The translations under genes and the position numbers were made by a program. A stretch of 64,000 nt of DNA from Geranomyces variabilis (taxonomy: Eukaryota > Chytridiomycota > Chytridiomycetes > Spizellomycetales > Powellomycetaceae). The stretch covers positions 892,417 to 956,416 of the forward strand of contig JADGJP010000003.1 in the NCBI GenBank assembly GCA_027603065.1, read 5' to 3'. This document shows, one piece after another, positions 53,001 through 63,722 of this stretch. Each line of letters starts with the position of its first letter. Positions within the stretch are counted from its first letter, which is position 1. A model generated the notes under the pieces. That model did no database searches. It had not been told where the DNA came from and saw only the letters and a list, made by a program, of their open reading frames with translations.

Positions 53001-54109
53001 GGCGATGCCCCGTCCACGCGACAATCACTTGTCTTCAGCGCCGCAAGCGAGCCGGAACGGCTCAAGTGGATAGAGGCGTTTCATTCAGCCATCAAGTCTG
53101 CCTCTGACGAGTCCAAACGGACTGAGCATGTAAACAAGCGAATGTCAACGGGTGCATACCTCGTGCAGCAATTTGCCGCTGCGCAGGATGAGTTGGCCGG
53201 CGGCGCCGCGTTTTCAGGGGCAGCAGGAGACAGGATGAGTCTGCGGCCAACAAGCTGGGCGATGACGATGGGTGGGAAACGACCTGTTTCAAGAGCCGGC
53301 AGTAATTTGGGTGTCGGAGGGACTTTGAGAGGAACCATCAAGGGATGGGTAGGTCCGATTTGCTTTCTTTTTGATGTCCGACACCTGGGACACGTATCTC
53401 ATCGCTTGCAACTTTTAGAGCTCCTTGAAGAAGAGAGAGCAAGACCTTGCGAACGTAAGGAACCAGCGGTACAGGCCAGAGATAGAATGTCGCTCACTGA
53501 TATCCTATACCGCGTTCATAGGAGTCTCAGGACCCTGGCGCAAATATCAGCTTCTCGGAATTGGTGAGTGCCTTCTCGTTTCGATTGCTGTGCGGAGCAC
53601 GAACTGCATTCTCATTGCGAATGCCCAATCGTGCAGTCCAACGATTACCAGGAACACGTAGAACCCGATATGGTCGACATTGCTGGCCAGATATGGCGGA
53701 AAGCAATCTCAGCGATGGGAACGTCATATTACTAGTGAGTTGCCCGCACACTGCGACACGTCTTTAATCATTGCTGACCGAATCCTCTTCTTGTGCTTGC
53801 AGTTCGGCAGAGAGCAAGGAAACAATTTGGCGGCTCCCAGAAGTATACACGCCGCTTGACCCGGAAACCGGCAAGCCGTTCTCGGCGGACGACGGTGATT
53901 CGGAGGACGCGCTAGATGAGGCATCCGACGAAGAACTTAACTCTACTGGCGGCGAGACTGGCGTCGAGCTTGTCGAGTCCCATCCGAATTGGCGGAGGGT
54001 GGACAGAGGCGACGGACAAATTTATTACTTCAATGTCACAAACAATGAGACGGCATGGGTGCTGCCTAAAGGCGGCGGCGGCGCCGCAGCGGTTGAGGCC
54101 GCCGCATAA
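50053..54109 (+). CDS. RhoGEF with N-terminal CDC24/CH-like region, PH domain and two WW domains
   Basis: Rho-family exchange factor. Clear exons: 50053-50261, 50334 on, up to 50971, 51045-51575, 51663-51752, 51817-51874, 51942-51967, 52036-52134, 52200-52250, 52325-52350, 52415-52595, about 52689-52874, 52918-53348, 53419-53454, 53522-53563, 53637-53734, 53803-54109. Domains in order: a CH/CDC24-like region (GALLCAVINALSP, ALENLGQFL), a Gln-rich coiled coil, the DH domain (VVYEMIETEADYVRDLELM, NTEELVPVNQ, IKPVQRICKYPLLIREL), the PH domain (ERYVLLFADVLLI, LKWIEAFHSAI), and two WW domains (WRKAIS...ETIWRLP and WRRVDR...ETAWVLP). The PH entry near 52600-52689 and the frame at 50530-50545 are unresolved. 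Over 1000 residues. It probably acts in polarity or zoospore motility, which is inference. Confidence 0.78.
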
Positions 54110-54441
54110 ACATGGACCCAGGGGAGCAGGGGCATCGGTTTCTTTATTTTTACTACTTTGGATTTAAATGAGGCATGAAAAAAAAATCGTCATCTTTGCA
54201 CTGTCATTGCCAAACTTCATTAAGTCAACGGCGAGATTTCGACGGCGCCTTCAGCCGTGAAGAAAGAAGGAATTAGTTAAATACCCAGACCTTTGAGAAC
54301 CTTAAGCACTTTCAGTTATGCGTAAGGTAAAGGAACGAGAAAGCGGGATGAGCGCTGACGTGATCTGTCGAAGGTCGATTTCTGACAGCTAATTTTTTTT
54401 CGACATCACGATACCCTCATTTTCATTTCTTTTCTGACAAA
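54110..54441. other. Intergenic region
   Basis: A 332-bp gap between the RhoGEF and EFCAB5-like genes; A/T-rich just after the RhoGEF stop (a poly-A-like run at 54178-54186). Nothing coding was recognised. Confidence 0.4.
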
Positions 54442-57400
54442 ATGTCTTCGGCAGACATCCTCTCGCATACGGCAACTCCTTCAGATTCCACTTCCGATGC
54501 CGCGCAGCCACCATCCGCCAAAGCGAGCCTTCCGCTTGAATTCACAGCCGCGATTGATCTTCAACGCCTTTCGCACCCGCGCACGTCTCTTGACTCCGAG
54601 ATCCGCAATGCAGCGCTGTCGGCCCTCGCAGATGATTTCTTAGCGGTTCCTGACATGGACCTGAGCATGCGGGCTTACATGCTGGAGACCGCCCTGCCGA
54701 CATTACTGTTTGCGTTGGAAAAGCTGCTGAGGGAGGTGGAGCGGCGGAAGCTAGTGGGAGGCGCTGAGGACGCAGAAAAGCAAGAAGGAAGGCAGGAGCT
54801 GGCGAAAGCGGCGGATGACGGGTTGGAACCGCAAAACGACAAGCCAAAAGACCAGTTTGACTCTATCAATTGGCTCGGTGCGTGCGGTCTTGCCGTTAGG
54901 GCCCATCTACCGCTGGACGAGTCAGGCTGACCACTTTCTTCCCGTCGCCCGTCAACGTTTCTTGTCTATACAGCGCAATTCCTCTACCGCAACAACCCGC
55001 GATTCTCCAACTTTTCCACAGCAACTTCATCGCCATACGCGCAAGCTCTCACTGCAGCTTCACAGACTCTCAAGTCACGCCTCTCGTCGCTCGAGGCCGC
55101 GCGCCGGGCGCGCTTGTGGGCAGATGAGGCCGCGCGACGGCAGGATGAGGACCGCGCGGCAAGGGTACGGAGTGCTCAGGTTGCCGAACGGCATCGGAGC
55201 TTTGAGGAGCTGCTTGGCGCGGTGTTTGCGAAATGGGTACAACGGATATGGCGAGGTCCGGCGGGGTATGTTTTACAATGTGAGCTGGTAAGCGCCTTTG
55301 GAAACTGCGACAACAGAGAACCGGAAGATCATAAGACTATTTGACTGACTTTCCTTGACATTTGTCCACTCCAACTATCGTCAAGCTGGATGTGTATAAG
55401 CAGGTCTTCCGTACACCAGCGCTGCAAAATAACCCAGAGCTGATGATCAAAGTGGATGCGCTCATAACGGCGCAGACACCCGCTGCCCGTCCGGAAACCG
55501 GGGGTGGTGACTCCACCTCACGCGCCTCCCTCTTGGGTAGCCGCGACGGCGCCGGTCGCAACAGCGGACGAGGAACGGCAAACAGCAGCGTCTCTAACCT
55601 CAACAATGCAGCCGACGAGCCCCGCTCTTCAGCGAACACACCTCCATCTTCATCTTCCGCGCCCTCCCTGACCGCCAAACGCTATCGAGCCGACTACGTT
55701 GCCTCGCATATGACGCTTACCGCGTCATGGACGCTTGAAGACCTGTCAGCGTTTCTCAAAGAACTCAGCGCACAGCTGGACGTTACGTCCAATGATATCG
55801 ACGAGCGGTATCGGGCCGCATTTTATGTACCTAGAATCCCATCGGCGACGACGCGGGACGACTGGTTCGCGGGTCTGAGCGAGGCGTTGAAGGACTTTGT
55901 GACAAGTAGAGAGGATGTGGACATTGGAGCGTTGCGGCGTGAGTGGGAGAAATTCTTGGACGGAGATACCAAGTTTGTCGATGCACACCGTCCAAAGCTT
56001 GCAGTCGCGGAGGCGCGAGCGAATGATGACGGTGGGGACAACATGGAGGCCGATGTCAATGGCGCGGAAGAACCGAGCGTGGCGGAAGAGACACCTGTTT
56101 CGGAAGCTGAGCGCGATTACACGAGGTTTACGGAACACTTGGTCGCAGAGCAAGGCATCGCGGCGGCGGAAGCGTTCATGGGATACCTTGCGGCATGCTT
56201 GGGCCGCAACGAGGACGCATCAGCGCAAGCAGCGGCATCTGCGGCTCAAGCTGCAGAAGCAACGGCAGCGGAACGCGCTGCAAAAGCTGAGGCTCTCTAC
56301 AATGCGGTCCTGGCTTCCCGGAACGAGACGGCCGATGGCACGATCGCGTTTGTTGACGCTAGCGTTGTTCGCGGCGTCGCTGACCGCGCAGAAATGTTAT
56401 TGTCGAAATCCTCTGACTCGGATGCAGCAGCTGCGGTTGCCGCAATCAAAGCACTGCACGCTGCATTACCCACCTGGCCTGAAGGCCGGCCACTTACTCG
56501 CACGGAGTTTAGTCGCTTGGTAGTCGCGGGGCTCGGCGCGAGCATATCCGACGGTGCTTTTGCCGCAGCTGTGGCCGCGATGACCAGTTCCGCGGCCGAG
56601 CCATTACCACCGCCAGCGCAACCCGCCCCAACTACCGCAGCCGTCGCAGATTCCACGGTAAAAGCCGACGAGCCAGCTGCGAGAGCAGCCGTCGATCGCT
56701 CAGAACGGGAGCGCGCCGCGATTGCTGACATTATCGCTTTGGGCAGCGACCCGGCCCTTACGACTGCTGCGGCATGCAATGACGCTCTGCGAATTCTCAC
56801 CACAACTTTGGCCAGTTTCCACCCCGATGGTGTTACCTTCGCAGGGAAAGTCTCGCTGCTTGAGCGCGAGAGTGGGGTCGCGTCGCTACGGTGTGTTGCG
56901 GCGACGGCAGCGCACTTGGTTGGCCGGAGCGTCGAAACAGGCGGTGAAGGCTTTGAGGCCAGAGTTGTGAGCGCTGGAGTTGTTAAAGATGACGGCGGGA
57001 ATGTGGACGGCGTCGACGGTAATTGCGTGGGGGTCGCGATGCGCGCAGATGATTCTGTTGTGGGCGTTCTTGTGCTTGGTCTTTCGGGCGAGCAACTCAA
57101 GGCAATCGAAGACGCGGATGTTGCCTTCCTTCAGGTGCGTGTCATAATAGATGTTCACACAATGGTGCTCGGCGTGTTGATTTTGCTTTTGCTTTCCAGT
57201 CGGCCCTTGCAGCACTACATTCGACACTTCTCCGCATATCTCTGCGCGAAAAAGCTATGATTCTCGCTCATGCAGCTCGTCGCTGGGCGCAAAGTCAGTG
57301 CGACGGCGGTGCCGAAGTCGATGTATATCTTCCCGAGCGGGCGCTATCGCTTGATACCGCGCCTGGAATATTGTTCCGACTCGAGGATTTTGTCCCGCCG

Positions 57401-58871
57401 GCCAACGACGCGCTGGACGCGGCGGTAATGGCTGCATCAAGCTGGTTGAGACCCAGAAGCTCCAAGCTCGTCAGGCCCGAGACAGCCGATTCGGAAAGGT
57501 AAGGAGGCCGAAATGTCGCGGTACGAAAAAGTGGGTCATGATGACTCACAACTTCTTTCGCCTCGCCCAGCACGACGCTCCAGGCGGCAAGCTCTTCTGC
57601 AACGCCAATCGAAACGACCACCCCAGATGGCCGCACAACTACCTACATTCCGGTCGCGGACCCAGGATCCGGAAATGTGATAGCAGTGTTGCGCGTGACA
57701 CCACGGCCGCCCGCAACAACTCTTGCGACGGAAGACATGGACGAGATGATGCGGACTGCCCGCGTGCTGGGCGCGGCAATGGCGGCTGCTGCGAACGAGA
57801 GATTGACTGGCGGGGAGGGCTTTATTGCTGATTCGACTGCTCTGGGTAAGCTCAAACGCTGATACTGCCGGCGTAAAGGGGTTGCGCGCCGCTAAAATCT
57901 GTGGCCTTAATCTTCTGTTTCCCTGATACAAATAGACGCCGAATCGCTTGATGAGTCCACGCGATCGCACCTTCTATTCCCCAAACTCCTGCTGCAGTCG
58001 GCGCGCACGGCGCTTGGCAAAGTGGACAACAAAATGCTGTCGGAACTTCGCAGCTACCGCAAGCCACCGGCGACAATCCACAAGGTTGTCAAAGGCGTGT
58101 TGTACTTGTTTGGCAAGCTGCCTCGCGAGGTGGAAAAATGGGCTGACTGTTGCCGGGTAAGTATTTTCTGCAGATCCTTTTAGCTGGCGAAGGCCCTGCA
58201 CAAGCGCGCTCCTCATTTTGGTGGCTGACTTGCTTCCATACGATAACAGATGATCAACATGGACCTGTTAAAAAAGATGATCGACTATGACCCGACCGCC
58301 GTGCAAAAGAAAGTTCGGTTTGCGCGAGTCAAGCGCGTTCTCAAGTGTAAGCTGGACGAAAAGTCTAGGCCGTACCACATCCCTCCTTTCTGATCATTAT
58401 ATTTGCCAATACCAAACAGCCATTCCGCACGGTGACGTACGAAAGCGCGGGTCCATTCCGGCGCAGACAATGTCAGACTGGCTAGTGGTGTCGGTTGACC
58501 TACGCGAGGAATCGCTCAAGCGACGCAAAGCTCGTGCGAAGGCCACTGCAACGGCCGAATCGGTGGAAGAAGAGGAGGAGGAAGAAGAAGAGGTTGAGGA
58601 AGAGACTACAGAGGGTGTTGACGAGGGAGGAGACTCGGACTCACGAGTCGGAACCGCAGAGAGAGAGGCGGAAGAGGCCGCTGAGGAACATGCGAAGACA
58701 AACGAGTTGACTGTTTCTGGAGGGGGAGCACAAGCCGGAGAGGAAGACCTTGGCGAACGAACTACAGTCCCCGATCCGTCCCACGCGAATGAGCCAGATG
58801 CCACCCCAGGCGAGGCAGCCTCCGAGGCGATGGTCGAGAGTGACGAGACTGCCGGGGACAGCGCAACATAA
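54442..58871 (+). CDS. EFCAB5: EFCAB5-like ciliary protein
   Basis: Large protein of motile cilia. Exons 54442-54877, 54974-55287, 55386-57134, 57200-57498, 57571-57845, 57936-58156, 58250-58346 and 58420-58871; 3843 nt, 1280 residues. The N-terminus has a helical LEKLLREVERR segment and then INWLAQFLYRNNPRFS, typical of a family of ciliary proteins. A long helical Ala/Glu-rich body follows. A GAF-like stretch comes next (TTYIPVADPGSGNVIAVLRV). A dynein-stalk-like coiled coil then has LSELRSYRKPPATIHKVVKG and LKKMIDYDPTAVQ. The tail is acidic (EEEEEEEEE). Canonical EF-hands were not found, so this is the EFCAB5 architecture without certain calcium loops. EFCAB5 is a tentative name; another ciliary GAF/coiled-coil protein is possible. 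Confidence 0.7.
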
Positions 58872-58985
58872 AGCGGATAATTGAAATGTTTACCAAAAGT
58901 GCATTTTTATTTACAATAGGCTTTATGCTACAAATAGGGGAAGCGATAAGTTCTGAGAGAATGAGGGCGTTCTACACACAAAAAT

Positions 58986-59876
58986 CTACAATCGCTTGCG
59001 CGGTCCGAATGTCCGTCCCCGGTTGGAACGGAACTGCACGACCATTCCGATCGCCGCGAGCACCGCAGTCGTTACAAGCAATGCAGCCACCTTGCCTTGG
59101 CTGACATCAGACTCGACAATGGTGCGCTTTATGAGGATGGCCTGGACGGTCTGAGCGAAGCCGGTCCGAGCGAAGAAGTCAATTCCAAGCGTGATCCCGA
59201 ACGCCCCGGCGATTGAGGTGAGCACGATAAGGGCACTCTTGATGACGAAATGAATAACAATCGCCCCAACGATGATGCACGCTATAATAAAGATTGCACG
59301 GCCCAGGTCGGCTACAGGCAGGACATTCGGAGAAATGAAGAGCGTTAACGACGAGAAAGAATTGTTAAAGCGCTGCTTTGTGGTCTTACATTCAATGACT
59401 CCGCCAGACCTCCAGCTAAGGACAAAGAGAGCGAAGGCAAACCCGCCCGCGGCACCGACGAGGGTTATTCCGAGTTTGACGAGACACACAGAAAGCAGAC
59501 CGCCTATAATGCCAGCCACAAGCACGACACACAAGATCAAAGTGCTACGATTCGAATAGCCCGAAGTCGGTTCGGCGTTGACAATGATAACGTAGGCCAA
59601 ACTTGCAAAAGTGAAAAACCCGCCGACGAACAAGGTTGGATAGAACAAACGGTGACCAAAGAAGAGAACAAGGCTTCCGGCTATTATAAGAACCACTGCC
59701 GCGACCGCAGACTGTACAGTAACGTGGTTGGCGAGGGCGTTGGTGACGTTGGTTGCAGGAGCAGAGTCGTCGCCGGTGGCGTCGTCGGCACCAGCGGCAC
59801 AGACTGAGACGATAAAGGCAGATAATGCGAGGAGGGTCCGCCTCGAAGGCAGCAGCGCGAGGGCGGCGGTCGACAT
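58986..59876 (-). CDS. Multi-span membrane protein with signal peptide (TMEM198/DUF4203-like)
   Basis: Exons 59876-59390 and 59311-58986 give 270 residues; the 78-nt intron is a multiple of three, so unspliced sequence stays open, but splicing removes a hydrophilic 26-residue insertion. An N-terminal hydrophobic signal (about residues 12-28) ends near CAAG, followed by a short Asp/Thr-rich luminal part. Six or so helices follow, with Gly-rich packing such as LVAGIIGGLLSVCLV and GAAGGFAFALF, as in DUF4203/TMEM198-type proteins. The C-terminus is basic (RSNRGRTFGPRKRL). The function is unknown. It is convergent with the EFCAB5-like gene (114 bp between stops) and divergent from RAD54. Confidence 0.75.
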   Translation of the reverse strand: MSTAALALLPSRRTLLALSAFIVSVCAAGADDATGDDSAPATNVTNALANHVTVQSAVAAVVLIIAGSLVLFFGHRLFYPTLFVGGFFTFASLAYVIIVNAEPTSGYSNRSTLILCVVLVAGIIGGLLSVCLVKLGITLVGAAGGFAFALFVLSWRSGGVIECKTTKQRFNNSFSSLTLFISPNVLPVADLGRAIFIIACIIVGAIVIHFVIKSALIVLTSIAGAFGITLGIDFFARTGFAQTVQAILIKRTIVESDVSQGKVAALLVTTAVLAAIGMVVQFRSNRGRTFGPRKRL

Positions 59877-60103
59877 GATGGCGAATAGAAAGATACTGTA
59901 GCTGGCTTTTGTTATGAGGAAGGCGCTGGCATGCACCGGTTTTTATAAACGAAATTTGGAGGATCAACGGCGGGGGGTTCTTGAAACAGCGCCAAGCTTT
60001 TAACTCTGAGGTTAAGCTTTCGAACGCGAACGCGCGCCGCTACTACACACACACACACAGCCATCTTCTTCTTTCCCACCCGCGAGCACCTTTACAAGCA
60101 AAC

Positions 60104-63079
60104 ATGGCTCCGCGGCGAGGGCGTGCGACAGCAAAGAAGGAAAGCGATGATTCAGACTCAGATGGCGGCGTCGGCGTCAAAAAACCCGCCAAGCGCGCCA
60201 AGAGGGCCGGGAGTGACTGCGACGACTACAGCGATGGCGACGGCAACTGCGTGCGGACACCGCTAGCTTCTCGTGGGAACCGAGACAACATACCCGCGGC
60301 GACCCGGGTCATAGATAGAACAACTCTTGTGCGCAAGTTCAAGGTATCTGGCACGCGATAGAATGTTCCGCAATTTTCACCGCCTTTTACCAACTGAGGC
60401 TGACAAAACAGTTGTTTTCAGATACCGACATTTACTTCTGGCCAGCCAATCGGCGGCGGAATTAGAGTGGGAACTACATTGGGAACACGACCCAGGTCTA
60501 ATGTCTACAAAGGACCGATATACGACCCCGAGGCGGAGGACGCAATCGTGCTCCACCACCCGCGGGTTATGTCTGCAACTGAGAAGCTCGCTGCTCTGTC
60601 ACTCAAGTCAAAGTTGGGATCAAAGGGCGGGGTCGAGGAGGAAATTCACGTGGTTGTGGATCCTATGCTAGGCAGGATCTTGCGACCTCATCAGATCGAG
60701 GGCGTGCGGTTCCTCTACAACTGCGTGACGGGAAAAACAAAGGAGGGCGCGTTCGGTTGCATTATGGCGGATGAAATGGGACTTGGAAAGACCTTGCAGT
60801 GCATTGCGCTGCTGTGGACGCTGCTAAAGCAATCGCCCCAGCCTGGCAAGCCTACCATTGACAAGGTAGGATATCACTTGAACTCGTTGTCGCAACAGAT
60901 GGGAAGACTGATCAGCGTCAACTGACCGATTTAGGCTGTTATCGCATGTCCATCAAGTCTTGTCAAAAATTGGGCAAACGAGCTTGTCAAATGGCTTGGA
61001 CCAAACAGCATTCGGCCCTATGCATGTGACAATAAGGGCAGCAGGGAGCAAACAGAAAAGGACATGAAGAAGTTTGTCTCAGACAAAGGAAGGGCGATCG
61101 TACAACCCGTCCTGATTGTCTCTTATGAGACTCTGAGAGCCTATAGCGACATCCTTTGCCAGACAGAAATCGGCTTGCTGTTGTGTGACGAAGGTGCGCC
61201 ACGGCTGTCCAATACTTCGCCGTGAACCTCTCCTTCCACGGGCTCAACCGTACCCTTTATAGGTCATCGATTGAAGAACGCAGAGTCGCAAACATATGTG
61301 AACCTCAACCGCTTGAACGCAAAGCGGCGAGTGATCCTGTCAGGAACTCCTATCCAGGTTTGTGTGCGGCGAATGCCATATTTTCCATTTTGTTCAACGT
61401 CAATAACTCAGATTTCATTTAGAATGACCTGACTGGTGAGTGTGGCTCAATCTGTCGATCGCATTGATTTCACCACGCTGATGCATAGGGCAGAATATTT
61501 CGCACTGTTGAGCTTTGCAATACCAGATGTCCTCGGCAGCGGCTCAGAGTTCCGCAAAAACTTTGAGTTGCCCATCCTGCGCGGTCGTGACGCCGAGGCA
61601 TCAGACAAGGACCGTCTGATCAGTGAAGAAAAGCTCAAGGAGCTGTTGGCCATCGCAAACCAGTTCATCATCCGACGCACCGCAGAACTGCTCACCAAAT
61701 ACTGTAAGTACATCGTACTCGCTGATACCACAAGCTTGGCAGCTAAGTCGCTGGACTACTGATGTTTCTAGTGCCTGTCAAATATGAGCACGTCGTTTTC
61801 TGCAAATTCACCGACGTGCAGTCCAAACTATACAAGCTGTTCACGGTTTCAAAGGAGGTCAAAAAGCTACTATCGGGAAAAGGAGCTCAGCCTCTGAAAG
61901 CCATCACATTCCTCAAAAAGCTCTGCAATCATCCGGCGCTGATTGATCGCCAAGTTCTGGGATCTGAGGCGGACGAAATGATTCCAGCGTCGTTCAATTG
62001 GGATGGTTGTCAGCCAGAATTCTCCGGCAAGATGCTTTTACTCGAGCAGATGCTCCGCAAAATGAGGTTAGGGTGTGGAGCCGAACTGCGAGCATGTTAT
62101 TATGTTTCCTCATACATTGCCGGCTTTCATTTAGACAAACCTCTTCGGACAAAATCGTGCTCATCAGCAACTACACACAAACGCTCGACTTGTTTGAAAA
62201 GATGTGTCGACAGCGTAAATGGGGCTTGCTGAGGCTAGACGGATCCATGAATATCCAAAAGCGTCAGAAGCTGGTCGACAGGTTCAACGACCCGGCTGGC
62301 CCGGAGTTTGTTTTTCTCTTGTCAAGCAAAGCAGGCGGCTGCGGAATCAACCTGGTGTGATACGTGACAAAGTTCTCAGAGCGATGCGTACTATGGCTAA
62401 TGTTGTCATTCTCATGTTAGATTGGAGCGAACCGGCTTGTCCTCTTCGACCCCGACTTCAATCCGGCGAACGATGCGCAGGCGCTTGCGCGAGTCTGGCG
62501 AGGTGCATTTGCACCGTGTGTGGCGGGCCTTAGCAGACCAGCTGGTTTCTAATCTTCTCTGTCTTTGCTTCAGATGGACAAAAGAAGACATGTTTCATAT
62601 ACCGCTTCATTGCGACAGGCTCCATTGAAGAGAAGATCTTCCAACGTAAGAATGACTTCACTGCCCGTAATGACGCTCCAAACAATGGCTGTTCTTGACG
62701 TAATTTACGTTCTTCAGGTCAAGCGCACAAGCAATCGCTGTCTAGTTGTGTGGTGGACGCGGAGGAAGACGTCGAACGGCATTTTACCCTCGATAACCTT
62801 CGACAGCTCTTCCAGCTCAACGAAGACACGCTATGCGATACACACGATACGTTTAAGTGCAAGCGGTGTGTACGTGGCATGCAGATGAAAAAGCCGCCAG
62901 AACAGGAGGTGAATACCGGAGCACAGGCGGCCGACACAAGCAACTGGAACCACTTTTCGCAGCTTGAGCTACATAAGGTTCACGACCCCCTGCTGAGAGA
63001 GGAAGGCCTTTCATCCAAGCTGGCGACATACGTGTTCCAGAACAAAAGCCACGAGCAGCAGATTGTGAAGCTGAAATAA
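60104..63079 (+). CDS. RAD54: Rad54 SNF2-family translocase (homologous recombination)
   Basis: Rad51 partner that remodels chromatin and stimulates strand exchange. Eleven exons: 60104-60343, 60422-60865, 60935-61193, 61263-61357, 61423-61435 (13 nt), 61494-61703, 61772-62066, 62135-62354, 62421-62502, 62574-62645, 62718-63079; 2292 nt, 763 residues. After a short charged N-terminus come [24 protein letters not shown] (Walker A), [22 protein letters not shown] (DEGH box), LSGTPIQNDL, then lobe 2 with [32 protein letters not shown] and [17 protein letters not shown]. The C-terminal Cys-rich element (CKRCVRG) is the usual Rad54 zinc site. The RING finger and DEAH of Rad16 are absent. The stop lies within a few bases of the copia relic. 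Confidence 0.95.
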
Positions 63080-63555
63080 TCCAATTCCTGTGCGTAGTTC
63101 TTCAAAGAGCGGCCTTTGCAGCGGCTTCGTGAGCGCATCGGCAATCATGAGCGTTGATTCAATGTATTGCAGGAGGATCTGGGAATTGTGCACGAGATCA
63201 CTGAGGAAGTGATGGCGTACATCGATGTGTTTTGTTCTTTGATGCTGCGTGGGATTTGATGCCAGTTTTATCGCGGCCTGGTTATCTTCGTAGATGAGGA
63301 CGGCTCCCCCATCTCGGCAGAAGGCCGATTTCGGCTAGTAGACCTTCGAGCCAGAGTGCCTCTTTTGCGCATTCGGCAAGTGCAATGTATTCTGCCTCAG
63401 CCGTTGAGAGAGCGGTTGACTTCTGTCGGTGCGACTTCCACGCAATCGCGGATGCGTATGTTTCGTTGAAGTCGATGCCTTCATGCCTTCGCGTTGAGTA
63501 AAGCCGCGTGCAACCGTGACTAAACTTGAACGCGCTTTGAACTTCTTAATCGTGC
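63070..63555 (-). mobile_element. Ty1/copia retrotransposon relic, internally deleted
   Basis: On the minus strand, reading from about 63550 down, fragments match the copia pol polyprotein: the early reverse-transcriptase motif VARGFTQREG, then directly the RNase H region (KSTALSTAEAEYIALAE, EDNQAAIKLASN, KHIDVRHHF) and the C-terminal ADALTKPL. The catalytic part of reverse transcriptase and early RNase H is missing, and at least one frameshift near 63300-63320 separates the first and second pieces. No LTRs or target-site duplications were identified. The element is dead. Its last codons overlap the end of RAD54, so insertion or truncation occurred right at that gene's 3' boundary. Confidence 0.8.
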
Positions 63556-63700
63556 CCAACCATTCCCTCCTTTCCCACGCAGACATCTCTTTTTCTTGTG
63601 TCGCCCTCCTCTGCCTGCCTTTGCCTACTACGCTGCAAGGTAATTGTACATACTGGCAGCGCACTCCGCGCACAGCAGTGCCTAACCATTCCCTCCTTTC
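63552..63700. repeat. Direct repeat flanking the relic's start
   Basis: A 23-bp sequence (GTGCCCAACCATTCCCTCCTT plus TC at 63552-63574) recurs with one mismatch at 63678-63700. Both copies are followed by a CAG, so they may be duplicated acceptor-like sequence or part of the relic's boundary. Significance unknown. Confidence 0.45.
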
Positions 63701-63722
63701 TGCAGCTTAATGCTCCACAGCC

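Noticed and set aside
56297-57100. 267-codon minus-strand frame within the EFCAB5-like gene
   Set aside because: Ala/Ser/Thr-rich mirror of the Ala-rich helical body; no independent support.
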